Source: Alphaproteobacteria bacterium bin52
Lineage (GTDB): Bacteria; Pseudomonadota; Alphaproteobacteria; Thalassobaculales; Thalassobaculaceae
DNA length: 64,000 nt
Direction: 5' to 3'
Assembly (NCBI GenBank): GCA_002238645.1
Contig: MPMT01000011.1
Span: 1-64,000, forward strand
Shown in pieces: positions 47,372-56,037 of the stretch. Position 1 is the stretch's first letter; each line of letters opens with the position of its first letter. The translations under genes were made by a program, and so were the position numbers. The notes below the pieces were generated by a model that was not told the origin of the DNA, did no database searches, and saw only the letters and a program-made list of their open reading frames with translations.

Positions 47372-48643
47372 ATGTCGGCCGACTCAGCACAGACCAGCGC
47401 CGGAACGGTGCCGATTTCCTGGCCAGAGGAAGGGGTGACCAGGGTTCCCTACCAGTTGTTTTCCGACCCGCAAATCTACGCGATGGAGCAGGAGCGCATC
47501 TTTCGCGGTCCGGTCTGGCACTTCCTGTGCCTCGAACTCGAAGTCGCCAACCCCGGGGACTACCGCACCGGGTTCGTGGGTGAGACTCCCGTCATCGTGA
47601 CCCGCAACCGGACCGGCGACATCCATGCCATGGTCAACCGATGTGCCCACAAGGGCGCGCTGGTCTGTCACAAGGAGCGCGGCAACGCGAAGACGCTGTC
47701 CTGCGTCTACCACTCCTGGACCTACGACCTGGAGGGCCGGCTCATGGGGCTGGCGTTCCGCGACGGGCTCAAGGGCAAGGGCGGAATGCCGAAGACCTTC
47801 CGGACCAGCGACCACCGGTTGCAGCCGATTCGCACCGAGGTCTACGCCGGCATCGTCTTCGGGACCTTTCATGCGGACACGCCCGGCGTCGAGACCTTTT
47901 TCGGCCCGGCCATGTGCCGCATCCTGCAGCGCAACCTGTCGAGGCCGCTGAAATTGCTCGGCTTTCACAGCCAGATGATCCACAACAACTGGAAGCTCTA
48001 CGCCGAGAACGTGCGCGATTCCTACCACGCCACGCTGCTCCATACCTTCTACACCACCTTCAGGATCAACCGGCTCGACATGGACGGCGGCATCCGCATC
48101 GCCGACGCGCCACAGCCCTGGCACCACCTGTCGTTCGCCCGGCGCGCCAACTTCGAGGCGGCGGAGGAATACACCACCGCCCAGGTGCACTCGGCCAACT
48201 ACGGGTCGCGACTGAATGGTCCCGAACTGTTGGAGACCTGGGAGGAGTTCGACGACGGCATCACCCACGCGATCCAGGCGCTGTTCCCGACGCTCACCAT
48301 CCAGTTCACCCTGAACTCGCTTGCGGTGCGCTGGTTCACCCCGCGCGGCGTGGACCGGACCGAACTGTTCTGGATGTACCTCGGCTATGCGGACGACGAG
48401 GACGACGAGCAGCAGATGCGGGTCATGCAGGCCAACCTCACCGGGGCCGCCGGCCTGGTCAGCCTCGAGGACGGCTGCATCAACGAGTTCGTGCAACGCG
48501 GAACCCGCGGCAGCACGCCGGACGACAGGGCATTCATGGAAATGGGCGGGACCACGGTCGAGTCAAGCGAGGGATCGCGCGCCACCGAGGTGGCGATCCG
48601 CGGTTTCTGGCAGGGGTACAGGGAGATCATGGGTCTTGGCTGA
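47372..48643 (+). CDS. Rieske aromatic-ring-hydroxylating dioxygenase, alpha subunit
   Basis: A 423-residue large subunit. The Rieske cluster ligands are in CAHKGALVCH (about 90-99) and CVYHSW (about 110-115). The mononuclear iron facial triad begins ENVRDSYHATLLH (about 213-225) with the bridging Asp (RD) in place. The anthranilate/salicylate/benzoate group is the closest by order of motifs. Its beta subunit follows directly; no ferredoxin or reductase component is in the window. Confidence 0.95.
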   Translation: MSADSAQTSAGTVPISWPEEGVTRVPYQLFSDPQIYAMEQERIFRGPVWHFLCLELEVANPGDYRTGFVGETPVIVTRNRTGDIHAMVNRCAHKGALVCHKERGNAKTLSCVYHSWTYDLEGRLMGLAFRDGLKGKGGMPKTFRTSDHRLQPIRTEVYAGIVFGTFHADTPGVETFFGPAMCRILQRNLSRPLKLLGFHSQMIHNNWKLYAENVRDSYHATLLHTFYTTFRINRLDMDGGIRIADAPQPWHHLSFARRANFEAAEEYTTAQVHSANYGSRLNGPELLETWEEFDDGITHAIQALFPTLTIQFTLNSLAVRWFTPRGVDRTELFWMYLGYADDEDDEQQMRVMQANLTGAAGLVSLEDGCINEFVQRGTRGSTPDDRAFMEMGGTTVESSEGSRATEVAIRGFWQGYREIMGLG

Positions 48644-49145
48644 GCAGGACAATCCGGACAGGGAAGAACTGCCGGTCGACCCGGCGCTGCGTGCGCGGAT
48701 CGGTGACTTCCTGCTTGATGTCGCGCATGCGATCGATGACGACCGGCTCGAGGCCTGGCCGCAGTTCTTCACCGAACGGGCGACCTACCGCATCACCACC
48801 CGGGAAAACGAGGAAGCCGGCCTGCCGGTCGGCATCATGGCCTGCGCCAGCCGGGGCATGCTCGAGGACCGGATCAATGCATTGCGGACCGCAAACATCT
48901 TCGAGCCGCACACCTACTGCCACCTGCTGGGACCATCGAGGCTTCGTCTCGTGGCCCCGGATCTGGTGGCCGCACGCACCAACTTTTCCGTCATCCGCAC
49001 CATGCAGAACGGCGAGTCGATCCTATTTGCCGCCGGCCGGTACCAGGACGAGATCGTGATCGGACGCGAGCAGCCGCTGCTTCGCTCTCGCACGGTGGTG
49101 CTCGAATCACGCCGCATCGACGTCCTGCTCGTCATTCCGATCTGA
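48636..49145 (+). CDS. Aromatic-ring-hydroxylating dioxygenase, beta subunit
   Basis: A 169-residue small subunit with the NTF2-like fold: DFLLDVAHAIDDDRLEAWPQ then FFTERATYRITTRENEEAG, and HLLGPSRLR with NFSVIRTMQNGES. The only start that keeps the family N-terminus is TTG at 48636-48638, overlapping the alpha stop by eight bases, so translation is coupled. It stabilises the alpha3beta3 oxygenase. The C-terminal half (RSRTVVLESRRIDVLLVIPI) is normal. Confidence 0.9.
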   Translation: MAEQDNPDREELPVDPALRARIGDFLLDVAHAIDDDRLEAWPQFFTERATYRITTRENEEAGLPVGIMACASRGMLEDRINALRTANIFEPHTYCHLLGPSRLRLVAPDLVAARTNFSVIRTMQNGESILFAAGRYQDEIVIGREQPLLRSRTVVLESRRIDVLLVIPI

Positions 49146-49231
49146 TGGCCGGCGGTAACGGCGTGTGACAGCACCCGGTCGCTACTGATATTGTCTGGGC
49201 CGGTTACGACCTGCCTGGTGCGATTGTGCCG

Positions 49232-49900
49232 ATGCCGATCCTGTATCACCTTCCCTTCGACCCGTTCAGCCGCAAGGTCCGGATAATCCTGGCGGAAAAG
49301 CAGTTCGAGGCCGAACTGGTCACCGAGCAGCCGTGGCTCAAGCGACAGGAGTTCCTGCACATCAATCCGGCGGGCGAGGTACCGGTCCTGCATGAACCCG
49401 GCAAGTTGGCGCTCTCTCCTTCCCAGGTCATTGCCGAGTACCTTGAAGAGACCCTGACCAAGGTACCGCTCCTGCCCTCGCACCCGGCGGCGCGTGCAGA
49501 GATCAGGCGCCTGTGCGCCTGGTTCGATCGCAAGTTCCATGAAGAGGTCACCAGCCGGCTGGTCGGAGAGAAGCTCAGTCGCCACCTCACCGGCAGGACC
49601 GAGCCCGACAGTGCAAGGATCCGGACCGGATACACCAACATCGACCTGCATCTGTCCTACATCAACCTGCTGGCCGAGGAGCGGAACTGGCTCGGCGGCA
49701 ACCAGTTCTCGCTCGCCGACATCTCGGCAGCCGCCCACCTGTCGTGTCTCGACTACCTCGGTGACGTGCCGTGGCATGATCACCTCGACGCCAAGAACTG
49801 GTATTCCCGCGTCAAGTCGCGGCCGAGTTTCCAGTCGCTGCTGCGTGATGTCATCCCAGGGCAGCGACCGCCTCCCCATTACGCCGACATCGACTTCTGA
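49232..49900 (+). CDS. Glutathione S-transferase family protein
   Basis: A 222-residue thioredoxin-fold plus helical protein. The N-domain reads LYHLPFDPFSRKVRIILAEK and NPAGEVPVLHEPGKLALSPS, with the conserved cis-Pro VPVL and Ser following. The C-domain ends NQFSLADISAAAHLSCLDYL. GTG at 49226 is an alternative start two codons earlier. It follows the Rieske genes by about 85 bases and precedes an MFS gene by nine. A role in conjugating or isomerising catabolic intermediates is possible. Confidence 0.9.
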   Translation: MPILYHLPFDPFSRKVRIILAEKQFEAELVTEQPWLKRQEFLHINPAGEVPVLHEPGKLALSPSQVIAEYLEETLTKVPLLPSHPAARAEIRRLCAWFDRKFHEEVTSRLVGEKLSRHLTGRTEPDSARIRTGYTNIDLHLSYINLLAEERNWLGGNQFSLADISAAAHLSCLDYLGDVPWHDHLDAKNWYSRVKSRPSFQSLLRDVIPGQRPPPHYADIDF

Positions 49901-49908
49901 CCCGCCGC

Positions 49909-51039
49909 ATGGAGCGGCGCTCCGGGTTCTGGCGCCTGTCGGCGGTCTACGCCGCCTACTTCCTCGCCATCGGCATCCTGCTGCCGTTCTGGCCACTCTG
50001 GCTCGACGCCCGGGGCCTCGATCCGGCCCAGATCGGCCTGGTCCTTGCCGCGGCCTTCTGGATCAAGGTCGCCGCCGAACCGGTGATGGCGCGCCTCGTC
50101 GACCGGACCGGCCGCACCCGCCTTCCCACCGCCCTGCTCGGCATCCTTGCCGCGGCCGGTTACCTCGCGCTCACCGGAGTGCACGGGTTCTGGCCGATCC
50201 TCGTGACCAGTGCCGCCATCGCCGCCTGCATGCACCCGATTCTCCCGGTCATGGAGAGTGTTGCCCTGTCGCACGCCGCCCGGTCCGGCTACGACTACGG
50301 CCGCATGCGCCTTTGGGGCTCGGTCAGCTTCATCTGCGCGACCATGGGGGTGGGTGGGATTCTCGGGATCTGGCAAGCGGAGTCCGTGGTCTGGATGATG
50401 GCGGTTGCAAGCGGGCTGGTGGCACTCGGCTGCTGGTGTGCACCGGAACGGGTGCGGTCACCGGGGATCGCGCGGCCGGGACGCCGCGAGTGGGTGCGGC
50501 TCGCCCGCCGGCTCGCGGTTCTGGTCCTGGTGGCCGGACTGATCCAGGCCAGTCACACCGTGCTCTACGGCTTTGCCTCGCTGCACTGGCGCTCGATCGG
50601 CATCAGCGAATTCACCATCGGCCTGTTCTGGACCGCCGGTGTGCTTGCCGAGATCGTCCTGTTCGCGGTCATGGGCAGGTTGAGGCTGGGTGCGCACCAC
50701 CTGCTGGCGCTGGCCGCACTCGCCGGTGTGATTCGCTGGCCGCTGCTGGCGCTCGCGGACACGGTCGCCGTCATTCTCGCCGCCCAATTGCTGCACGCCG
50801 CCACCTTCGCCGCCGCCCATCTCGGCGCCATGATCTTCCTGACCCGGGTGGTTCCGCCCGAGCGCGCGGCGACCGGGCAGGCGCTGTACTACGCGCTGGT
50901 CGGCGGGGCCATCGGGGGCTGCATGATGCCGGTCGCGGGCATGCTGTTCGACCGGTTCGGCGCCGACGCGTTCTGGGTGATGGCGGTCCTGTGCGTCGCC
51001 GCCCTTCCCGCCTCGGCTCTGCTGCGACAACGCAACTGA
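49909..51039 (+). CDS. MFS transporter (3-phenylpropionate-permease-like)
   Basis: A 376-residue inner-membrane transporter with about 12 hydrophobic segments. The opening FWRLSAVYAAYFLAIGILLP, then WPLWLDARGLDPAQIGLVLA and DYGRMRLWGSVSFICAT are typical of the MFS_1_like/HcaT group. That group is associated with aromatic acid uptake, which fits the adjacent Rieske oxygenase, though this is inference. It is nine bases after the GST gene. Confidence 0.88.
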   Translation: MERRSGFWRLSAVYAAYFLAIGILLPFWPLWLDARGLDPAQIGLVLAAAFWIKVAAEPVMARLVDRTGRTRLPTALLGILAAAGYLALTGVHGFWPILVTSAAIAACMHPILPVMESVALSHAARSGYDYGRMRLWGSVSFICATMGVGGILGIWQAESVVWMMAVASGLVALGCWCAPERVRSPGIARPGRREWVRLARRLAVLVLVAGLIQASHTVLYGFASLHWRSIGISEFTIGLFWTAGVLAEIVLFAVMGRLRLGAHHLLALAALAGVIRWPLLALADTVAVILAAQLLHAATFAAAHLGAMIFLTRVVPPERAATGQALYYALVGGAIGGCMMPVAGMLFDRFGADAFWVMAVLCVAALPASALLRQRN

Positions 51040-51108
51040 CCGCACGGGTTGCCCGGCCGGACCCGTTCGCGTGACACTCGCACCGAAGAGGACAGGAGGA
51101 GCGGGAAC

Positions 51109-51834
51109 ATGCGGCTTGATGGACGGATCGCTGTGGTCACCGGCGCAGCCGGCGGGATCGGGGCGGCGATTGCAACCCGGTTCATGGCCGAGGGGGCAAC
51201 GGTCGTGCCGAGCGACCTCGACACGTCGGCGCTGGGGGACGACGCGATCGGGGCCGACGTCGGCGACCCCGGGGCCGCGCGCCGGCTGGTCGAGGAAACG
51301 GTTCGCCGGCACGGGCGACTCGACATCGCGGTCAATGCCGCCGGCATTGCCGCCTCCACCAATTTCCTCGACGTGACCGCGGAGGAGTTTGACCACGTTC
51401 TCCGGGTCAACCTGCACGGAACGCTGTGGATTTCCCAGGCGGCGGCACGGGTCATGGCCACGCAGCGATACGGACGCATCGTGAACGTGGCCTCGATCTC
51501 AGGTGAGCGGGCGGGTGTGGGCCGCACTTCCTACGGCACCTCGAAGGCCGGTGTGATCCATCTGACCCGGCACGCGGCGCACGAACTGGCACCACTGGGG
51601 ATCACCGTCAACGCGCTGGCGCCAGGGCCGGTTGAAACCGAGCTCACGCGCATCCACCACACCGAGGCCACCCGGTCGAACTACTGCCGGATGATCCCGG
51701 CGGGCCGCTACGGCACGCCGGAGGAAATGGCCGATGCCGCCACGTTCCTGGCCGGGGAGGAGGCGCGATACGTAACCGGCCACATCCTGTTCGTCGACGG
51801 GGGCTACATTGCGGCGGGCGTTCGCGAGGACTGA
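51109..51834 (+). CDS. SDR-family oxidoreductase
   Basis: A 241-residue classical short-chain dehydrogenase. TGAAGGIG binds NAD(P); NAAG is the central loop; Ser in VASISGERAG and YGTSKAG complete the active site. The tail PGPVETELTRIH and GHILFVDGGY are standard. AGGAGGAGC upstream of the ATG at 51109 decides the start. The protein could be a 3-oxoacyl-(acyl-carrier) or dihydrodiol-type dehydrogenase; context favours a catabolic role. Confidence 0.92.
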   Translation: MRLDGRIAVVTGAAGGIGAAIATRFMAEGATVVPSDLDTSALGDDAIGADVGDPGAARRLVEETVRRHGRLDIAVNAAGIAASTNFLDVTAEEFDHVLRVNLHGTLWISQAAARVMATQRYGRIVNVASISGERAGVGRTSYGTSKAGVIHLTRHAAHELAPLGITVNALAPGPVETELTRIHHTEATRSNYCRMIPAGRYGTPEEMADAATFLAGEEARYVTGHILFVDGGYIAAGVRED

Positions 51835-51890
51835 CCGGGTCGCGCGGCTGCCCCTTCAATCCGACGACGGTTTCGCCTAGGTTGCGCGCC

Positions 51891-52886
51891 ATGATCGATC
51901 TCGCCTCGCCCTACCGGTTTTGCGTCGCGCCGATGATGGACTGGACGGATCGGCACGACCGGTACTTCCTGCGACGGATCTCGCGGTCGGCGCGGCTCTA
52001 CACCCAGATGATCACCGCCGGCGCCATCCTGCACGGCGACCGGCGCCGGCTGCTCGACTTCGACGCGTCGGAACATCCGCTGGCGGTGCAGGTCGGGGGA
52101 TCGGATGCGCGGGCGCTGGCGGATTGCGCGCGCATCGCCGAGGACTGGGGGTACGACGAAATCAACCTGAATGTCGGGTGTCCGAGCGACCGGGTCCAGT
52201 CCGGGACCTTCGGCGCCTGCCTGATGCGCGATCCGGCCCGGGTTGCCGACTGCATCGACGCCATGCGGCGCGCGGTCGCCATCCCGGTCACCGTCAAGTG
52301 CCGGATCGGCGTCGACGACCAGCAGCCGCACGAGATACTGCCGGGGTTCATCGACACCGTCGCCGCCGCAGGCTGCGCGGTCTTCATCATCCATGCCCGC
52401 AAGGCGTGGCTTTCGGGACTGTCCCCGGCGGAGAACCGGACCGTTCCCCCACTCGACTACCCACTGGTGCACGCGATGAAGCGGCGCCGGCCGGACCTCG
52501 TGATCGTGCTCAACGGCGGGCTTGCCACGCTCGGGGACGCGGCCGGACACCTCGGGCTGGTTGACGGGGTGATGATGGGCCGGGCGGCATACCGCACGCC
52601 GTGGGTCCTGGCCGATGTCGATCGCCTGTTCTTCCATCCCTCGGCACCGGTTCCCAACCGCTGGGAGGTGGCGGACGCGATGAGCCGGTACGCCGAGCGG
52701 CGAATGGCGGAGGGCACCCCGCTGAAGGCCATCGCCCGGCACCTGACCGGGCTGTTCCAGGGCCTGCCGGGCGCGCGGTCGTGGCGGCGGGCCCTCAGCG
52801 AGGAGGTCCGCGGCCCCGACGTCACCGCGGACCTGATCAGTCGGGCGGCCCTGATGGTGAGCCGCCGCGTCGAGCCCGTGTCATGA
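51891..52886 (+). CDS. dusA: tRNA dihydrouridine synthase DusA
   Basis: A 331-residue FMN enzyme that reduces uridine 20/20a in the tRNA D-loop. FCVAPMMDWTDRHDRYFLRR is the FMN-site start; the catalytic Cys is in NLNVGCPSDRVQSGTFGAC (about residue 97); KCRIGVDD, FIIHARKAWLSGLSPAENR and GVMMGRAAYRTPW follow. The DusA-type length and terminal RRVEPV fit. Its stop overlaps the yciB start (ATGA at 52883-52886). Confidence 0.95.
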   Translation: MIDLASPYRFCVAPMMDWTDRHDRYFLRRISRSARLYTQMITAGAILHGDRRRLLDFDASEHPLAVQVGGSDARALADCARIAEDWGYDEINLNVGCPSDRVQSGTFGACLMRDPARVADCIDAMRRAVAIPVTVKCRIGVDDQQPHEILPGFIDTVAAAGCAVFIIHARKAWLSGLSPAENRTVPPLDYPLVHAMKRRRPDLVIVLNGGLATLGDAAGHLGLVDGVMMGRAAYRTPWVLADVDRLFFHPSAPVPNRWEVADAMSRYAERRMAEGTPLKAIARHLTGLFQGLPGARSWRRALSEEVRGPDVTADLISRAALMVSRRVEPVS

Positions 52887-53452
52887 CGACACGCGCGCCA
52901 CCGTCACAGGGCATGCGGACCGCAATCGACCTCGGGCCGCTTGCGGTGTTCTTCGTGACCAACTGGCTGCATGACATCATGACCGCAACGGCAGCCCTCA
53001 TGGTCGCGACGGTGGTCGCGATCGCGGCCTCCTACAGCCTCGAGCGCAGGGTTCCGCCGATGCCGGCGGTCACCTGCGCCTTCGTGCTGGTGTTCGGCGG
53101 GCTGACCCTGCTGTTCGACGACGAACTGTTCATCAAGATCAAGCCCACCCTGGTCAATTCCCTGTTCGCACTGGCCCTGCTCGTCGGACTGCTGCTGCGC
53201 CTGAACCTGCCGCGCATCCTGCTCGGCCATGTGCTCATGCTCAGCGATCGCGGCTGGTACCTGGTCACCTGGATCTGGATCTCGGTATTCGTCGTCCTCG
53301 CGATTCTGAACGAGATCGTCTGGCGGCTGTTCGATACCGATACCTGGGTGAGCTACAAGGTGTTCAGCGCACCGGTGGTCGCCGTGGTCTTCGCCGTCGC
53401 ACTGTTCCTGGTCGCGCGCCACCATTCCACCGCGGACGATACCGGGGCCTGA
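52883..53452 (+). CDS. yciB: Inner membrane-spanning protein YciB (septation protein A family)
   Basis: A 189-residue polytopic membrane protein with five or six hydrophobic segments. IDLGPLAVFFVTNWLHDIMT, then VFGGLTLLFDDELFIKIKPT and RGWYLVTWIWISVFVVLA with LNEIVWRLF are the family text. YciB proteins affect septation and envelope integrity and were first described as intracellular septation proteins. Translation is coupled to dusA. Confidence 0.92.
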   Translation: MTTRAPPSQGMRTAIDLGPLAVFFVTNWLHDIMTATAALMVATVVAIAASYSLERRVPPMPAVTCAFVLVFGGLTLLFDDELFIKIKPTLVNSLFALALLVGLLLRLNLPRILLGHVLMLSDRGWYLVTWIWISVFVVLAILNEIVWRLFDTDTWVSYKVFSAPVVAVVFAVALFLVARHHSTADDTGA

Positions 53453-53503
53453 CCACGGCCTCTTCGCCCGGACAGACCCGCATCACCTGCAGGGAGCTTC
53501 ACC

Positions 53504-54429
53504 ATGGCCGGCATCGGCAGCCTGTTTCGTCCCGGACACCTGGTGACGGCACCGGGGATCTTCGACGGCATCTCGGCCCGCCTCGCCGATCGGGCCGGGT
53601 TCGACCTGCTGTACATGACCGGCTACGGAACCGTCGCCTCGTATCTCGGCCTGCCCGATGCCGGGCTGGCCAGCTACACCGACATGGTCTGCCGGGTCCG
53701 CATGATGGCCTCGATCCTGTCAACCCCGTTCATCGCCGACGCCGATACCGGCTACGGCGGCCTGCTCAATGTCGAGCACACGGTACGCGGCTACGAGGCC
53801 GCGGGAGCCGCGGGGATCCAGATCGAGGACCAGGAGTTCCCGAAGAAGTGCGGTCCCAACCCGGGGGCGCGGGGGGGATCCAGATGGAGACCCAGGAGTC
53901 CCCGAAGAGGTGCGGTCACCCCCGGGGGCGGCGGTTCACCCCCGCCGCGGACATGGCGCGCAAGATCCGGGTCGCGGCCGAAACGCGCGCAAGCCGCGAC
54001 TTCGCGATCGTTGCCCGGACCGACGCGCGCACCAGCCTCGGCCTCGACGAGGCGCTGCGCCGGGCCCAGTGCTACCTCGAGGCCGGCGCCGACATCCTGT
54101 TCGTCGAGTCACCCGAGAGCGAAGAGGAGATGCGCGCCATCTGTTCCCGGTTCGACGTGCCGATGCTGGTCAATGTGGTCGAGGGCGGCCGCACACCGGT
54201 GCTGCGCGCCAGCGACTACGCCGAAATCGGCTACCAGCTCGCCATCTTTCCCGGCACCGGGTTCATGGCAACCGCCCACGCGCTGAATTCGGTCTACACC
54301 ACGCTGAAGCGGACCGGGGCCTCGGTGGAGGCGGAGGTACCGCTGGAGGACTTCATGACCCTGTCCCGCGCGCTGGGTTTCGAGGAGGTGTGGGCGTTCG
54401 AGCGGCGGCACGCCGAGCGCGACGATTGA
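53504..54429 (+). pseudogene. Isocitrate lyase/PEP mutase family protein, broken by a 62-nt duplication
   Basis: Intact family members are about 285-290 residues. The first part (53504-53870) reads LVTAPGIFDGISARLADRAG, FIADADTGYGG with the Mg-site acids, and GIQIEDQEFPKKCG, where KKCG holds the catalytic loop Cys. The rest (from about 53900, a different frame) reads RRFTPAADMARKIRVAAETR, FAIVARTDARTSLGLDEAL, MLVNVVEGG and ends at 54429. Removing one 62-nt copy restores a single frame, so the gene is whole except for this insert. The ATG has GGGAG upstream. Activity could be methylisocitrate, oxaloacetate or phosphonopyruvate chemistry. A thioesterase-like gene follows 14 bases later. Confidence 0.85.
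53812..53935 (+). repeat. Near-tandem 62-nt duplication
   Basis: Copy one is 53812-53873 and copy two 53874-53935; both open GGGGATCCAGAT. They agree at roughly 50-52 of 62 positions, so they are not a fresh exact duplication. 62 is not a multiple of three, which causes the frameshift. Confidence 0.75.
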
Positions 54430-54443
54430 GGAGGAGACGTGCG

Positions 54444-55256
54444 GTGAGCGGATATTCGCAGACCTTCCTGGGCGACATCTGGCCGTGGGAGGTCGATTCG
54501 ACGGAACACTTCACCGTGTCCCGGTATTACCAGAAGTTCCAGTCCGCCTCGTGGCGCTACCTGCACCAGCACGGTGTTGATCCCGCCGGTGCCAGGACCA
54601 CCGCGGCACTGACGCTGTACAAGTCGGAGCTCAGGGTCCGCGACGTGTTCCGGGTCGAGACCGGCCTGGTGGAGGCCGGCAACCGGCCGGTGCTCGGGCA
54701 CCGGGTCGTCAACGTCGACAACGGCGCCGTGTGCACCGAGATGCTGCAGTATCTCGAAGGCGTCACGCTCGACGGTCCCACACTGCCCTGGGACGGCGGC
54801 ACCTGGGAAACCCGGCCCGCTCCCGACCCCGACACCCGCTGGATGCGCTCGGCGATGACGGTGGTCAGGATGGACGAGGCCGACTGGAACGGCGCGATGT
54901 CGTTCGAATGCCTGATCCAGAACTTCTCCTCGGCCAATACCCAGGTCATGGCTACCTTCGGCCTCACTCCGGACTACCTCACCAGGGAACGCGTCGGGCT
55001 TTCGACCTTCGAATTCCAGCTCGAGGTGGGCACGCTCGCGCGCCCGGGCGACCCGATCGACATCGATTCCTGCCTCGCACACCTCGGTGGCTCCTCGATG
55101 CGTTTCTGTCACCGCATGACCAATGCCCGGACCGGCGAACACATCGCCGACCTCAGCCAGTTCGGCGTCCATCTCGACCTCGACGCCCGCCGGCCCTCAC
55201 GCATCCCCGACCACCTGCGCGAACGCGCCCGCAACATACTGGCCGGCCCGGACTGA
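54444..55256 (+). CDS. Thioesterase-like (hotdog) protein
   Basis: A 270-residue protein that appears to hold two hotdog modules. The first has DIWPWEVDSTEHFTVSRYY, like acyl-CoA thioesterases where a similarly placed acid activates water. The second, from about residue 120, has MSFECLIQNFSSANTQVMAT and IDIDSCLAHLGGSSMRFCHR. GGAGGAG and a GTG at 54444-54446 give the start. It is 14 bases after the broken lyase gene and may form an operon with it. The acyl substrate is unknown. Confidence 0.7.
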   Translation: MSGYSQTFLGDIWPWEVDSTEHFTVSRYYQKFQSASWRYLHQHGVDPAGARTTAALTLYKSELRVRDVFRVETGLVEAGNRPVLGHRVVNVDNGAVCTEMLQYLEGVTLDGPTLPWDGGTWETRPAPDPDTRWMRSAMTVVRMDEADWNGAMSFECLIQNFSSANTQVMATFGLTPDYLTRERVGLSTFEFQLEVGTLARPGDPIDIDSCLAHLGGSSMRFCHRMTNARTGEHIADLSQFGVHLDLDARRPSRIPDHLRERARNILAGPD

Positions 55257-55609
55257 CGCCCCGGCCGAATTCCGTCACCGTTTCGGACGCACGCGTCCGA
55301 GGAGGCATTCGAGACGGTTGAGACGGGCTGTGAGATGCCATGAACGGCCTGGGCCGCACGCTGCTTCGCGCCTGGAGCGCAAGCCGGGCCGAGGGTACGA
55401 GCCGGATCGATCGTGACGGGCTGAGTCGCTTCCGGGTGGCGGCGATACCGAAGTACGTCATGACGACGCCTGGACCGGCGACCTTTCGGCATGCGCGCCA
55501 CCACACCGGCAGCCGGAGAGCAACAGTTCCAGCAGATCTCGGTCGTCAACCGCCTGCCGCCCGGCGCGCAGGATGCGGGCCCGGGAAGTTTTCGCAAGGC
55601 GGGCGGCGC
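55257..55609. other. Intergenic region, possible decayed DNA
   Basis: About 350 bases without a credible gene. A hairpin, CGGACGC-AC-GCGTCCG (55284-55299), sits just after the thioesterase stop and may slow transcription. Further right the sequence probably contains the eroded front of the hydrolase pseudogene at 55610. Confidence 0.4.
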
Positions 55610-56037
55610 TGGTATCATGCCTTCCACCTCACGCCGGAGGCGCCGGGCGGGAGCGCACCTGTCTCGGCTGTTTCTGCCCGGCCCATGCCGCGCGCCCGGA
55701 CGCCATAGACGCCAAGGCCATGGAACATTATCTCCGCACCTGCACCAGCCCCGAGGCGCTTCGCGCGGGCTTCGCCTTCTACCGCAACCTGCCACGGGAC
55801 GCGGCCGACAACGAGGCGCTGCTTGCCAGCGGGTTCCGGCTGACCGTCCCGATGCTCGCCATCGGCGGCGGAAGGACGGACGGTTTCGGGCGGACCGGCG
55901 AGGTCGAGACATCGATGCATCGCGTGGTAACCGACGTCTGCAGGTCGATCGCGGAGGAAAGCCGCCATTTCATTCCGGAGGAAGACCCTGAGCTCACTGC
56001 CCGCGCCATTCCCGAGCATGTCGAGCGGCGCGCATGA
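55610..56037 (+). pseudogene. Alpha/beta hydrolase (epoxide-hydrolase-like) C-terminal remnant
   Basis: Frame 2 at 55610 reads WYHAFHLTPEAPGG, then frame 1 from about 55642 reads GRERTCLGCF, RPDAIDAKAMEHYLRT, ALRAGFAFYRNL, VPMLAIGGGR and HFIPEEDPELTARAI. This is the second half of a roughly 290-residue epoxide-hydrolase-type alpha/beta hydrolase, including the terminal His-Phe-Ile-Pro-Glu-Glu segment that carries the catalytic His. The nucleophile half is not recognisable and a frameshift lies near 55640-55650. Its stop overlaps the start of the next gene. Confidence 0.65.
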
